DNA of 64,000 bases from Actinernus sp. WN-2022 (lineage: Eukaryota > Cnidaria > Anthozoa > Actiniaria > Actinernidae), in contig JAOWCC010000064.1 of the NCBI GenBank assembly GCA_030867875.1, positions 36,788,802 to 36,852,801 of the forward strand, given 5' to 3'. A model generated the notes under the pieces. It did not search any database, was not told the DNA's origin, and worked only from the letters and a program-made list of their open reading frames with translations. The translations under genes and the position numbers were made by a program. Position 1 is the first letter of the stretch; each line of letters opens with the position of its first letter. Shown here one piece after another: positions 1 through 11,690 of this stretch.

Positions 1-594
1 TTCCCAGTTTTATTTCATCTTTTCCTCTATTTTAAACAATTAGAGCCGCCTTCTACATGAAAAACATTGTTGTCTATTGGCTCTCAAGCCCCAACCGTGC
101 ACGCTCATGACCTCGATTTTCAGTAGTGCGATGATGAGAAAGATATAACATATTCCCTCGTTATTACATTATTAAAATCTTGTGAAAATATTGAACACAG
201 CAGTTTAAATAAATTAAGGTACGGTACTTTACATGCGATCATTCGAACCCGGATTTGAATCAACAGAAAGCCCGTTAAAATTAACTGGTACATCAATTTG
301 CTTATAAACTTAATTAACCAGGCTCGAATCGAAGAATAAAAGGAAACAGATATCCCAGCCTTTCTCTTCTACGCAGCGAGCTTTCCTTCTAGCTCTTATG
401 ATCTCTTGAACGTCGATAACATGTTTATAAAGTAACCAGAAAAGTAACTTCACAGTATCATGGGTTTTTAATAGTTGAGGCAATGGGCTCCTGGACCCTG
501 GTTGGGGCTTGAGAGCAATAGACAACAATGTTTTTCATGTAGAAGGCGGCTCTAATTGTTTAAAATAGAGGAAAAGATGAAATAAAACTGAGAA
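1..594. mobile_element. Inverted-repeat MITE, ~95-bp arms
   Basis: Bases 1-96 reappear as a near-perfect reverse complement at 500-594, with ~400 bp of unrelated sequence between. The arms contain the block that reads TAGAGCCGCCTTCTACATG on the left. No transposase ORF lies inside, so this looks like a non-autonomous DNA element. The left end coincides with the window edge, so it may extend further and no target duplication can be read. Confidence 0.75.
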
Positions 595-625
595 AGGAGA
601 AAAAGAAGTAAAAAAAAAAAATTCT

Positions 626-698
626 AGCGCCTTGCGAAGACTCGAACCCCGGTTGTTGGATCGAAAGCGCGCGCTCTAAACCACTGCACCACAGAGCC
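626..698 (-). mobile_element. tRNA-derived SINE head or tRNA pseudogene
   Basis: Read on the minus strand this 73-nt segment has the size and order of a tRNA. An A-box-like region (GTGGTGCAGTGGTTTAGAGC) is followed by a canonical B box (GGTTCGAGTC), and a T run follows the 3' end, as at a Pol III terminator. The acceptor ends (GGCTCTG and AGGCGCT) and the T stem pair poorly. I therefore read it as a SINE head or dead tRNA copy and not as a working tRNA gene. Confidence 0.55.
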
Positions 699-1239
699 AA
701 CTTACATGGACGCGTGTTCAAAATAAGATATATACCTACGTTCTGAGCCCGTGAACTTTTGGCAGCTAGCCGTTGCTAAGCGTGTCCAACTTCTCCCAGT
801 CACGAACCCCAACGGGCGAGTTTCTTTGACATTGTGTTCGATTTAGGCTCGAGAAATGGGGATTACTTCAATGAAATGGCACGAGGCTCTTGGAATAGAT
901 ACTGTTGTGCTATTATTTGAGGTCTAGTTGCGGTTGGCATTGATTTTGGATGAAAATTCGAGCGCGATGTTCGAGTGATTGGGGTCGAGAAATGGCGGTT
1001 GCGTCCGTCCTTGCCATCTTTCTTAGTTGGAGAGGGCGAGGGGTAAAAATTCAACAGAATTCGCTGAAATTGCATACAGAACCCAATGAAGAACAGATAA
1101 AGACTTCAGGTAAGTTTTCATTGATTTTATTTCAGTATTTCTGGCCTAACGGTATACAACCAAATACTCGTTCAAAATCTCATACAAACCCTTATGATTT
1201 AAAACACAAACAGAGCTTGGGTTTCCTGTGGTTACCCCT

Positions 1240-1467
1240 AGTAGTATAGTCGGCGTCAGATAAATACAACTTTTTCTTGTGCAACAAAACTCAAACTAGT
1301 GACCACTAAAATCGAAAATATTCTTGCACAAGGGGCGTCATGAAGTGGATTTCTGAATTCGCTTTATGACGCCCCTTGTGCAAGAATATTTTCGATTTTA
1401 GTGGTCACTAGTTTGAGTTTTGTTGTGCAAGAAAAAGTGGTATTTATCTGACGCCGACTATACTACT
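1240..1467. mobile_element. Hairpin MITE, ~100-bp arms
   Basis: A nearly perfect palindrome: the left arm (1240-1343) is repeated in reverse complement at 1364-1467 around a ~20-nt loop. The termini read AGTAGTATAGTCGGCGTCAG. There is no coding capacity. It would fold into a long stem as RNA or single-stranded DNA. Confidence 0.85.
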
Positions 1468-1835
1468 CATGCACCAAACATTTCCTAAAGACACATTTTC
1501 GTTTAGAAATTGAGATACTTTCCGAATCGAACGTTTTGAAAGTTTTTATTTTATATTCGCAGTTTCGTGCCGTCTTCTCGCAAAACAAAACTCCTTCGGG
1601 AATCAAAACTCCTTCGATCGCGGAGCATTACAGTATATCCGTATCTGAGCACCTCTGGAACCAGGGTAACTCTAAAATGCCGAGGTGAGTCGATTAGTTT
1701 CTAAATTGCTGTGAAATCGCACTGTATCGTATACGAATGGATTTACGACTTCTATCGATATCTATCTATCAAGAACGTACACAGTCATGTTGATGTTCCT
1801 ACCTCTACAAAGACACAACAATTAAAAACCTACTA

Positions 1836-2366
1836 CAGTGGAACCTCGATTTAACGAAGTCTGACAAGGGATCGTTAAAAAGAAAACCTCGTTATAACAA
1901 ATTTTCGGAAAAACAACCAAAATGTTCGTTATATCGAGGTATAGTTAATAATTGTTTTGTAGCGAAGTTAATGAGAACTAATAAGAGACAAAGAGGATAA
2001 AGCGGATCTGTAGATGTCTCGATAGTGCCAGTCTCTGCCGGTACTGTATATACACATCTAATGAGCTGTTGACCGAGAGGTTGTTCTCTTGTTATAGGAT
2101 TATATTTTTAAAGGATTTTCATCGCTGTTGGTCTGTTCCGCATTCATCTTTTGTCGCGTGTTGACGTTTATTCGTTATATCGGGGTAGATTTTACGTTTG
2201 GACTGCCGGATTGTGTTCGTTATAACGAGGATTTCGTTATATCGAGGTTCGTTATATCGAGGTTCTGTTACATACATTTTACTTGTAATTTTGCTGGGCT
2301 GAAGAATATCGTTCGTTATACCGAGGACTTCGTTATATAGAGGTTCGTTAAATCGAGGTTCCACTG
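1836..2366. mobile_element. pogo/Tigger-like MITE
   Basis: The ends are inverted copies starting CAGTGGAACCTCGATTTAAC, flanked on both sides by TA, the target duplication of the Tc1/mariner-pogo group. The CAGTGGAACCTC terminus is a well-known Tigger/pogo type. The interior (531 bp) holds several degenerate copies of GTTATATCGAGG in both orientations and no transposase, so the element is non-autonomous. Confidence 0.8.
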
Positions 2367-2487
2367 TATGAGGTACGTATACCGGTATTGTTACCTAAAT
2401 TTACATTGAGAGGTGCGGGTAATCTGTCGGTGCAGGTAATCTTCTTTGAGACTCTAAAATCAGCGGGTGCGGGTAATACGCTTTGCC

Positions 2488-3470
2488 TACCATAAAAGGT
2501 TTCTGCGTAAATTTTCAAACTTTACGCCTATAACTTTTTCGATATGCAATTATTCGTCCATTTCAATACGCTTTTTCAAGTAGTGGGATTAGTTTTTGCC
2601 TATGGTGAGTTTTCATATCCTGATACACCCTCATTCTTTCATTCGATTGTTTACGCAACCGTGTTCGTGTTCATCCAGGGTAATTATTTGATTATTTCTC
2701 CTCATTTTCTTCCACACTCCTCATTTTCCACACTCCTCATTTTCCACACTCCTCATCTTCCACACTCCTCATTTTCCACACTCCTCATTTTCCACACTCC
2801 TCATTTTCCACACTCCTCATTTTCCACACTCCTCATTTTCCAATTTCCACATTCTCCATTTTCCAATTTCCACATTCTCCAATTTCCACATTCTCCATTT
2901 TCCAATTTCCACATTCTCCATTTTCCAATTTCCACACTCCACACTTTCCATACTCCGCACTTTCCATACTCCTTATATTCCATACTCCGCACTCCGCACC
3001 TCCATTTTCCATCCAACCGTTTTCAGAGGGGTAAATAAAAACTCGAGGCAAAAACTAATTCCATGGCTTGACAGAGCATATTAGCATCTGTGTAATTTTT
3101 TTTTTTGCAAATTGCAGAAACCTACTACTGGTAGGCTAGGCTTCTGCATAAATTTTCAAACTTTACGCCTATAACTTTTTCAATATGCAAGAAGGTAAAC
3201 TTTGCATAATTATTTGTCCATTTCAATACGGTTTTTCAAGTAGTGGGATTAGTTTTTGCCTATGGTGAGTTTTCATATCCTGATACACTCTCATTCTTTC
3301 ATTCGATTGTTTACGCAAACGTGTTCGTGTTCATCCAGGGTAATTATTTGATTATTTCTCCTCATTTTCTCCCCACTCCGCATTTTTTACACGCATTTTC
3401 CACAATCCTCATATTCCATACTCCGCACTCCGCACTCCGCACTCCGCACTCATTTTCCATCCAACCATTT
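2488..3470. repeat. Duplicated repeat module with TTCC-rich minisatellites
   Basis: Two direct copies of a ~210-bp module (about 2497-2706 and 3140-3365) each begin with a block containing TTTACGCCTATAACTTTTTC and end at TTGATTATTTCTCC. Each is followed by a minisatellite of short TTTTCCACACTCCTCA-type units (2707-3010 and 3366-3460). ORFs across the minisatellite are translations of the repeat. A third copy lies inverted at 11290-11690. Confidence 0.75.
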
Positions 3471-4040
3471 TAAAGAGTTCAGCTACAATTTGTAAGAGCT
3501 CCATTAATTTAGCTTTTTAAAAGCTTTCCTCAAAGTTCTCACTCAACAATTTAGTGCGCTGCAGAAGTTCCTTTTCCCCGAACATTTTCTCGGCTTTATT
3601 AGAGTGGTAAAGTGATGACGTCACAAAACATAAATGATTTGAACATTGAATCTGAAAGACCGCCGTGAAATAACTTTACACAACAAAAATGAGGCGAATT
3701 GGTTAAAATGTGACTGAGTTATGAGCAGCTGAATACATAATTTACTTTAACAAATCACTGTATTTTCAGCTCAGTTCTAAACTTTTGGTGTGCAACATTC
3801 GTTTGAGTTGGTCTTTCAATATCGATGGACCAAAAGTTAAAATTCAGAAATTTGCAAATTCGTGACGTCACATTTTACCACTCCGGGGCCCCTCCCTGTT
3901 AACTTATGTTTTATAATACGGACTTGTTTGAAAGCAATTTGAGTTTTTAGTATTTTACCATTTTCCCGCCTAGTACACGGGCAAACAAAAAGGGAATCAG
4001 TTCGTGTATAAATGACATTCACATCAATCACGGTACCGTC

Positions 4041-4095
4041 TAGCCTGCGTCGCATCCGACATCCGAACTGAATCAGTTCGGATGCGACACAGGCT
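4041..4095. repeat. Short perfect hairpin
   Basis: An inverted repeat, GCGTCGCATCCGACATCCG with its complement around CTGAATCAG, directly abuts the left end of the foldback at 4096. It may be a nested or partly deleted copy of another hairpin MITE. Confidence 0.6.
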
Positions 4096-4480
4096 TAGCC
4101 TGCTATGCAGACGTATTTTTTCTTTCTCATAAATTCGAAGAAAAAAGTAACGTCTGCTTACCCGAGCGCTTAATTAGTTTCCAATATGTACACCTCATTG
4201 TACATGTGTTATGGACCAATCAGATTTTACCTTCCATATTCTGGAAAGTGACGTAATGTTGCATTCAGACAGTACATTTGCCATTGACCAATCATAGGAG
4301 AGTGTTCACTGGCGCGCCAATTCACTAAAATTCTAACAATGGCTTTGATTGGGCAGGAAAATAAAACAACGTGCTGACGTCTGCTTGCATATTGGAAACT
4401 AATTAAGCGCTCGGGTAAGCAGACGTTACCTTTTCCTTCGAATTTATGAGAGTGAAAAAATACGTCTGCATAGCAGGCTA
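4096..4480. mobile_element. Foldback MITE, ~115-bp arms
   Basis: The left arm starts TAGCCTGCTATGCAGACG and runs through TAAGCGCTCGGG-type sequence to about 4190. The right arm (about 4386-4480) is its reverse complement. The centre is non-coding. Length and arm identity mark a non-autonomous foldback element. Confidence 0.8.
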
Positions 4481-4638
4481 ACGCAGGCTAGGTACATCGA
4501 GAAAATAAATCTTTGAGCAATTCTACGACAATTTGCCATGTTTCTCACGGTTTCGCAATCATTGTGGTTTTGTTTATTTGACGAGCCCCATACCTTTGTA
4601 TGTGATTATATAATTATACATTTCTGGGAAATCCTGAC

Positions 4639-7222
4639 GGTAGTCTAGAAACCTAAGACCTAAGACCTAAGACCTAAGACCTAAGACCTAGAAACCTAAG
4701 ACCTAGAAACCTAAGACCTAAGACCTAGAAACCTAAGACCTAGAAACCTAAGACCTAAGACCTAGAAACCTAAGACCTAGAAACCTAAGACCTAGAAACC
4801 TAAGACCTAAGACCTAGAAACCTAAGACCTAAGACCTAGAAACCTAAGACCTAGAAACCTAAGACCTAGAAACCTAAGACCTAGAAACCTAAGACCTAGA
4901 AACTTTATTTGTATTCGAGTGTTTGGCAAGCGAAATTCGTGAATCGCCGAGTTCCATTTAATAGGTCATTAACTAGTCTGTTCGTGTTTACATTTTTGAA
5001 ATTACAAACTCATCTCTTGAAAGCCTTGCGTTTTGTCACTGAAATATCCATCTTTGCATAAATGAAAGAATGATCACAATTTAATGGTGGGCTGTGCGTA
5101 CCAGAGTAAACAAAATAACCAGGAGCATTGGTAATAATAAGGAAAGACTTATTTGTATGGCGAAATATTGTACTAGACTTAGATAATACTTCCCTAAGAT
5201 GCCGTCGCTAGCTTTTATTCCACTCAGTTCGGTGGAGAAATGAGCTTACGGTAAAAGACCTAGAAACCATCTAATAAGGAATATATTTATACAACTGCTT
5301 TTTTGTTTTGGTATTTTTTTCTTGTTTTTGTGCAAAAATTTACGTTGTCTACAATCTCTCGGGTACAACGTAGGCTTACCCACTGAGTGCGAATAAAATA
5401 TTAGTGTTGCAGTCACATTGAGCATGCATCAATCTCCTTCAGACAGTACATTTGCCACTGGCCAATCAAAAGAGACTGTTCCCACGCTTAAGCCAAGACT
5501 AAGTTGTATATTTCATATTATTTCTGATAAAAAAAACTGTTTCTGGACGAGAATCGCCTTTCCAATGAAAGTCACTCTTTGTTGATGTTTCCACAGGGGC
5601 CCGGTCAATTTTATAATTTCCACTCACAGTTCAGTTTCGTTCGATTTTCTTGTTCTGTCATTCTTTTTCCGGTTCAATATAATTCTTCTTTGTCCTCCTA
5701 GTTTGTTCATGTCATTTCCTGTTCGATAAATTGTTTCGACAAATGTATGGAACTGACTGAAAACACGATTGCACGCTTCCAGCATGGATCTTAAAAAGAT
5801 GACCCATGCTTTCGGTCAGAAATCCGATTTTACGGAAATTATTTGGCATCGAATTCCTGTGAACTGGTCTTAGATATACAAAATACAGTTTGCAAAGTAC
5901 AGTAAGCCCCAACAGTTAAGGTCTTAGGTTTCTAGGTCTTTATAGGTTTCTAGGTCTTTATAGGTTTCTAGGTCTTTATAGGTTTCTAGGTCTTAGGTTT
6001 CTAGGTGCTCAATTTACAGCCATCCGGAAACGCAAACCAATTTACATAAATTACATAAACTTTCTCGTTTTAATTTGTAACAGAATTATTCACTTAATAA
6101 AACAGACGAGACGTAATAGCTCGTTAGATTTTTTATGGGCTTTTGAACAGCTTTTAAAATCATTTTCTCAACTATAAATACTGTTACATGTATCCAAGTC
6201 AGACTTCAATTTCATCCAATCAGACTGAAGCATTGTTTTGGCTTCCCGCGCGTTGATCTGCTACCTGAGTATTTTCATCTTTTGTGGGAGCTCGCTCGAA
6301 AACGTATATCATGCTAGCAGAGGATTAGCAGAGCCTTATTTTCTTTGGTTTTCTAATCTCTCTCCAATGAGAGCGAAGAAAATAAGATATTCGTGTTACC
6401 GTCGTCCAGAAACAGTTTTTATTAATCAGAAATACTATGAAATATACAACTTAGTCTTGGCTCAAGCGTGGGAACAGTCTCTTTTGATTGGTCAGTGGCA
6501 AATGTACTGTCTGAAGGAGATTGTTCTGATGCATGCTCAATGTGACTGCAACCGCACTAATATTTTCTTCGCACGGGTAAGCCTACGTTGTATCCGCCTC
6601 TTTTCTGCCAGTTCACTGACCCACCCGAGAGATTGTAACAAAAAAGCAGTTGTATAAATATATCCCTTATTTATAGATGGTTTCTAGGTCTTTTAAGCTC
6701 ATTTCTCCACCGAACTGAGTGGAATAAAAGCTAGCGACGGCATCTTAGGGAAGTATTATCTAAGTCTAGTACAATATTTCGCCATACAAATAAGTCTTTC
6801 CTTATTATTACCAATGCTCCTGGTTATTTTGTTTACTCTGGTACGCACAGCCCACCATTAAATTGTGATCATTCTTTCATTTATGCAAAGATGGATATTT
6901 CAGTGACAAAACGCAAGGCTTTCAAGAGATGAGTTTGTAATTTCAAAAATGTAAACACGAACAGACTAGTTAATGACCTATTAAATGGAACTCGGCGATT
7001 CACGAATTTCGCTTGCCAAACACTCGAATACAAATAAAGTTTCTAGGTCTTAGGTTTCTAGGTCTTAGGTTTCTAGGTCTTAGGTTTCTAGGTCTTAGGT
7101 CTTAGGTTTCTAGGTCTTAGGTTTCTAGGTCTTAGGTCTTAGGTTTCTAGGTCTTAGGTTTCTAGGTCTTAGGTCTTAGGTTTCTAGGTCTTAGGTCTTA
7201 GGTCTTAGGTTTCTAGACTACC
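4639..7222. mobile_element. 2.6-kb foldback element with 10-bp target duplication
   Basis: Two long inverted arms (about 4639-5555 and 6400-7222) start with GGTAGTCTAGAAACCTAAG. The outer ~260 and ~190 bp are tandem arrays of 7/15-bp AGACCTAGAAACCTA units, followed by ~600 bp of unique arm sequence. The element is bracketed by a perfect direct repeat, AAATCCTGAC, at 4629-4638 and 7223-7232. The centre (5556-6400) is not palindromic except for a few repeat units at 5926-6005. A 139-aa ORF at 6238-6657 is arm sequence with no recognisable domain. The 10-bp duplication fits Mutator-like (MULE) foldbacks better than TA- or TTAA-inserting elements. Confidence 0.85.
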
Positions 7223-7421
7223 AAATCCTGACTCCCTGGCTCGGCTCCTAACTCCAATCTGACTCGAATCCTGACTCGGATCCTGACTCGAGATCCTGAC
7301 TAGAGACTAACTAAATATATGCGTTACAACGTATAGCTGGTATTTGTATTCTGTGCGTTGCTTATTTAGCTGAGTGCCGCGGTAAGCGCGTTAATTAGGT
7401 GTAAGTTCATTAGTAGGGTAT

Positions 7422-7979
7422 TTAAAGTGCCTATCACCCTTTTGCAATTTTGATAGCTTATGAACCTCCGAAAAGTTTTGAGTACTTCTGTGAAGAAAGT
7501 TTTGGTTTAAAGTGAATAATTTATGTTCTACGCTTGTTTGAAATCGTGTAAATGTGACCTTTCCTGACACATGACCGCGTTAGTAAAAGCCTGGATCGAA
7601 ACCTGGGTAGACGTCATCTCATTAATGCATTATTCTCCATGGCGCCTTTTTATCACAACAACATCGATGCATAGAAAATATACACAGTTTTTGAGTTGTT
7701 GGTAAAGAAAAAAGTCATTTTAGTCAACATGTTAAGCATTTCTTCAAATGATTGCAAAGCCGAATTAATTATATGATGTCAAGATGACGTCTACCCAGGT
7801 TTCGACCCAGGCTTTTACTTGCGCGGTCATGGGTCAGGAAAGGTCACATTTACACGACTTCAAACAAGCATAGAACATAAAGTATTCACTTTATACCAAA
7901 ACTTTCTTGACAGAAGTACTCAAAACTTTTCGGAGGTTCATAAGCTATCAAAATTGCAAAAGGGTGATAGGCACTTTAA
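7422..7979. mobile_element. Foldback MITE of the TTAAAGTGC family, copy 1
   Basis: Arms of ~200 bp begin TTAAAGTGCCTATCACCC and end with the complementary GGCACTTTAA. TTAA occurs at both boundaries and could be a 4-bp target duplication, or simply part of the repeat. The centre (about 7620-7780) is unique and AT-rich. Confidence 0.75.
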
Positions 7980-8103
7980 GGTACACGCTGTTAGCGTCTT
8001 AAGCTTTCTCTTCAGCCGGTACCACAATCATGCGGCACACTTCTCTTAGTTTTTGTAAGCTACTAGCATGGCCCGGATTTATTTTTTGTCCAGTTGTCAT
8101 ATC

Positions 8104-8650
8104 TTAAAGTGCAACTAACCCCTTTTGCAATTTTTATACATATGAATCTTTGAAAGGTTTTGGGTACTTCTGCGAAGAAATTGTTGGCTTACATAGAATA
8201 CTCTATGTTCTATGCTTGTTTGAAATGGTGAAAATTTGACCTTTCCTGACCAATGACCGCGTAAGAAAAAGACTGGGTCGATTCTTGATCTTACGTCATC
8301 TAATTCATTCCACTTTGCAATAATTTTAATAAATATTTAGCAGCTTGTCTAAAATAACTGTTTTCTTTACTAACAACTCACAGACTGTGTATATTATCTA
8401 TATATCGATGTTGTTGCGATAGAAAGGCGACATGGAGAATAATGCATTAATGAGGTGACGTAAGATCAAGATTCGACCCAGTCTTTTTCTTACGCGGTCA
8501 TGGGTCAGGAAAGGTCAAATTTTCACCATTTCAAACAAGCATAGAACATAGAGTATTCTATGTAAGCCAAAAATTTCTTCGCAGAAGTACCCAATACCTG
8601 TCAAAGATTCATATGTATAAAAATTGCAAAAGGGGTTAGTTGCACTTTAA
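8104..8650. mobile_element. Foldback MITE of the TTAAAGTGC family, copy 2
   Basis: This element shares ends (TTAAAGTGCAACTAACCCC) and arm sequence with the copy at 7422-7979 but has diverged from it. The arms run from about 8104-8300 and 8455-8650. TTAA is again found at both borders. The two related foldbacks lie only ~125 bp apart. Confidence 0.75.
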
Positions 8651-9043
8651 TCACTAATCCTCGTATGTTCCCCCATGTGAGACTTGTCGTTTTGTCTGTT
8701 TTTCGTCCATTTTAGGCTTCACATTAATTCATATTTATTTTCATTTATCCTTTAGTGCTGGGAGTTTGGCCATACAGCACAAGCTCATTGTCCGAGGGTT
8801 GTTCCTGCAAAGCCTGTAACCCGTGGACCCAGCCGAGAATGACTACAAATCGATTTCCCTACAGGCCAAGAAGAGGATCAATTACTTGACCCTCTAATCT
8901 TCCTTCAATCTTGTGAAGTTAGCCAAGGGCGTGCAGTAGTAGTGTTAAAAGGCGTCTTAAACAGAATTTGAATTTTTCGCAGACTCGCCTAGAATCTCCC
9001 GATTTCGTTCTGCAAATTGCGCCTGTAAATTCCTACTTAATAC
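8651..9043. other. Intergenic stretch without a supported gene
   Basis: Mixed-composition DNA between two foldback elements. A short open stretch after a possible acceptor at about 8755 encodes CWEFGHTAQAHCPR, which resembles a broken zinc knuckle but lacks the canonical C-x2-C-x4-H-x4-C spacing. I do not call a gene here. Confidence 0.4.
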
Positions 9044-9534
9044 ACCAGTTCGCGGTAAATTCCGACATTTTGAAAGGGGTTCAAACATGGCGCGAAATAC
9101 AGTGTTTGTATGGGAATAAATGGGAATCCGATGCCAAATAAAATCCGTAAAATCGAATTTCTGAAATATTCTTCAGATACAAACATAAGATATCAGGTAA
9201 AAGATTAACATATCGAAATTTGAGGGATGTAGCTGTGCTGGGAAGCGTGCAATCATGTTTTCAGTTTTCCATACATTGTAAATTTTCACGCGGAATTCGA
9301 CTCGTTTTTACAGACAATGTATGGAAAACTGAAAACACGATTGCAGGCTTCCCAGCACAGCTATATCCCTCAAATTTCGATATGTTAATATTTACCTGGT
9401 ATCTTACGTTTGTATCTGAAGAATATTTCATAAATGCGATTTTACGGATTTTATTTGGCATCGGATTCCCATCTTTTCCCATACAAACACTGTATTTCGC
9501 CCTTTCAAAATGTCGGAATTTACCGCGAACTGGT
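9044..9534. mobile_element. Foldback MITE, ~230-bp arms
   Basis: The left arm starts ACCAGTTCGCGGTAAATTCC and the right arm ends with its complement, with a ~40-nt loop near 9285. Overlapping ORFs on both strands are products of the palindrome. Related partial copies lie at 5690-5915 and 12345-12515. Confidence 0.85.
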
Positions 9535-9684
9535 CTATTGCCTTGTCCTGTGGAGGGACGGAATGACATCTGGCTCCACCCAGATTTCCTAACCTTTTTT
9601 CCCTTACAAGGGTTTTGGTAGGTTTTTTCTGGCCACCCTGATGTCTTCCCCTTTTTTGTTTATATATATAATATGTATATAACA

Positions 9685-10589
9685 TAGTTATTCTCTTGTT
9701 ACACGCATTATACGATATTGTGCCTGTTTACCGGGCTGTATCCAGTTTTCACCGTATATCTGTCTTATTGTTATTATTCTGTCAGTGTGTTTGTACTTAG
9801 CACAGAATTAGTTTCTCTCTTTTTCCAGGGATTTACGTAAATTTACGCTAGCTTTGACCTCATTAAGACCTTTGAAAAATGAGAAAATGCAGACAATGCT
9901 GACAGGACGTGTGGTAAAAAATGTTTCAAACGTCAACATGCCTCTGCCCCTCCCCTGACGTGCGGATTTTGAAACCGTTGTTGAAACGCATCTACTTTTC
10001 AAGGTACGCCAAAACTATATTTCGTTTTGATGCAGATATCGAGGAGCAAGTGCATTAAATGGCAATGCAAATCATCAGGAATGTATTGGACTAAGGTTTT
10101 CCGCAATAAATTTGGCGTTATCTCGATTTTCGAGAGATTTACGAGCATTTTAGCGGGACCTTTTGAACTCGCTGGAGGTTGGCCCGTTGGGATGACCTAC
10201 CCAGTTCCTTCTTTTGAACTGGTGGAATTAGAACAAAAAACGTCAAACCGCTCTAACTATCTCAATTTCTGGCGAAATTGCTTTAAATTTTCTTCAGAGA
10301 TAAAGAACAACACCAAGAACAAGTGAGTAAAGTTTCAAGATCGATTTTATTTCTTTATTACGAAAAATCTTATATTTGAATTACAATTTCTATACCACTC
10401 ATAGTGAGCTTGGGGCACCTGTGGTAAAATTAACTAAATAGCCCAGACTGGACATCTCTTTTAGCTCTCCTTTCCTCGTTCTGGTATTTTTCTTTCTTAC
10501 GGCCAAATTATCATTTTAATAATAACCCCAAAAATCATTCTTTCAAAGCAATCGATCGAAAAACTTGATTCAACCTGTCTGAAATCTCT
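9685..10589. other. Intergenic DNA, no supported gene
   Basis: Unique-looking AT-rich sequence with only short ORFs (the longest is 99 codons at 10027-10326). None has a recognisable domain or convincing splice context. Confidence 0.4.
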
Positions 10590-10663
10590 TAGCCTGATTT
10601 TCAGACTGTACGAGGTTGTCCGCCCACTTCCTCCCCACTTCGTACCGTCTGAAAATCAGGCTA
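10590..10663. repeat. Short hairpin
   Basis: A 74-bp inverted repeat: TAGCCTGATTTTCAGAC at the left end and its complement at the right, around a C-rich loop. It is probably a miniature hairpin element. Confidence 0.65.
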
Positions 10664-10964
10664 GAAATCTCTCAGCTAGCGGCAATAAACCACACTGAAT
10701 TACTAGAAATTACGGCCGACAGAAAGCACAAGTCTAGCCGTGATCTGAAAAATTGGAGCTCCGCCTTTGGCTTGCCAATATATATATATTACGTGTAGCA
10801 AATCAAAAGTCAAGTCATACCAGAACTTAAAAGTGAATTTCATTACTCGGACCGCTTGAGCGAGTCAGAGTCTTCGTCGCAAATGGAAAATTGAATATAT
10901 AATAGTTCATGACCGTTTTGTCGATGTGGGCCTGATGATTACACGGCTATCGCGCCGACGCGTG

Positions 10965-11275
10965 TACTACGCGAAAGCAAAAGTGCTCAAAGTGAAACTA
11001 GATAAAGCGAAACTGCTCAATTACAAAGTGAAACTCGATAAAGAGAAAGTGCTTAAAGGGAAAATCGATAAAGTGAAAGTGTTCAAAGTGAAACTCGATA
11101 ACCGAAAATTGCGCAAAGTGAGACTCGATAAAGCGAAAGTGCTCAAAGCGGATCTTGATAATGGGAACTCCCGTGCTCAAAGTACAAGTGAACTGACTCG
11201 ATAACAGGAAATTGAGGTAATGGGCTCCTGCTCAAAGTGAAACTCGATAAAGCGAAAGTGCTCAAAGTGAAGCCA
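10965..11275. repeat. Minisatellite of ~18-36-bp units
   Basis: Tandem degenerate copies of AAAGTGCTCAAAGTGAAACT and CGATAAAGCG blocks. The 92-codon ORF across it (Lys/Val/Leu/Asp repeats) is a translation of the satellite and not a gene. Confidence 0.75.
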
Positions 11276-11289
11276 GTTTGAATTTCCGC

Positions 11290-11690
11290 CTAATGCAATT
11301 TGACTTGGTTGGATGGAAAATGTAGATGCGGAGTATGGAATATGAGGAGTATGGAATATGAGGAGTATGGAAAGTGTGGAGTGTGGAAATGACGAAGTAT
11401 GGAAAGTGGGGAAATTGGAAAATGAGTAGTATGAAAAGTCAGGAGTGTGAAAATTGGAAAATGTGGAGTGTGAAAAATGCGGAGTGGGGAGAAAATGAGA
11501 AATAATCATTCAAATAATTATCCTGGATGAACACGAACACGGTTGCGTACACAATCGAATGAAATAATGAGGGTGTATCAGGATGTGAAAACTCACCATA
11601 GGCATTTTCTTGCATATCGAAAAAGTTATAGGCGTAAAGTTTGAAAATGTATGCAGAAACCTTTTATGGTATAGGTTTCTGCTTAAATTT
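11290..11690. repeat. Inverted copy of the 2.5-3.4-kb repeat module
   Basis: The reverse complement of the module at 2488-3470. A GGAGTATGGAAA-type minisatellite (11320-11500) is followed by the conserved block down to TATAGGCGTAAAGTTTG. A further fragment of the same block occurs in direct orientation at 11945-12075. Arrangement in both orientations suggests a mobile repeat family carrying its own minisatellite. Confidence 0.7.

Noticed and set aside
626..698. Functional tRNA gene
   Set aside because: A and B boxes are present, but acceptor and T stems do not pair, so it is better read as a SINE head or pseudogene.
2544..3051. Long ORFs on both strands (164 and 72 codons)
   Set aside because: They run through a TTCC-type minisatellite and change with the reading frame of the repeat.
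4650..4905. Telomere-like CCTAAGA repeats
   Set aside because: They form the outer arrays of a foldback element with matching inverted arrays and a target duplication. They are not a chromosome end.
6238..6657. 139-codon ORF
   Set aside because: It lies in one arm of the foldback. The opposite arm has matching sequence without an equivalent ORF, and no domain is recognisable.
8755..8841. Zinc-knuckle exon CWEFGHTAQAHC
   Set aside because: Spacing does not match C-x2-C-x4-H-x4-C, and no neighbouring exons could be found.
9220..9685. Overlapping 133-, 102- and 85-codon ORFs
   Set aside because: They are the two arms of a palindromic foldback read in several frames.
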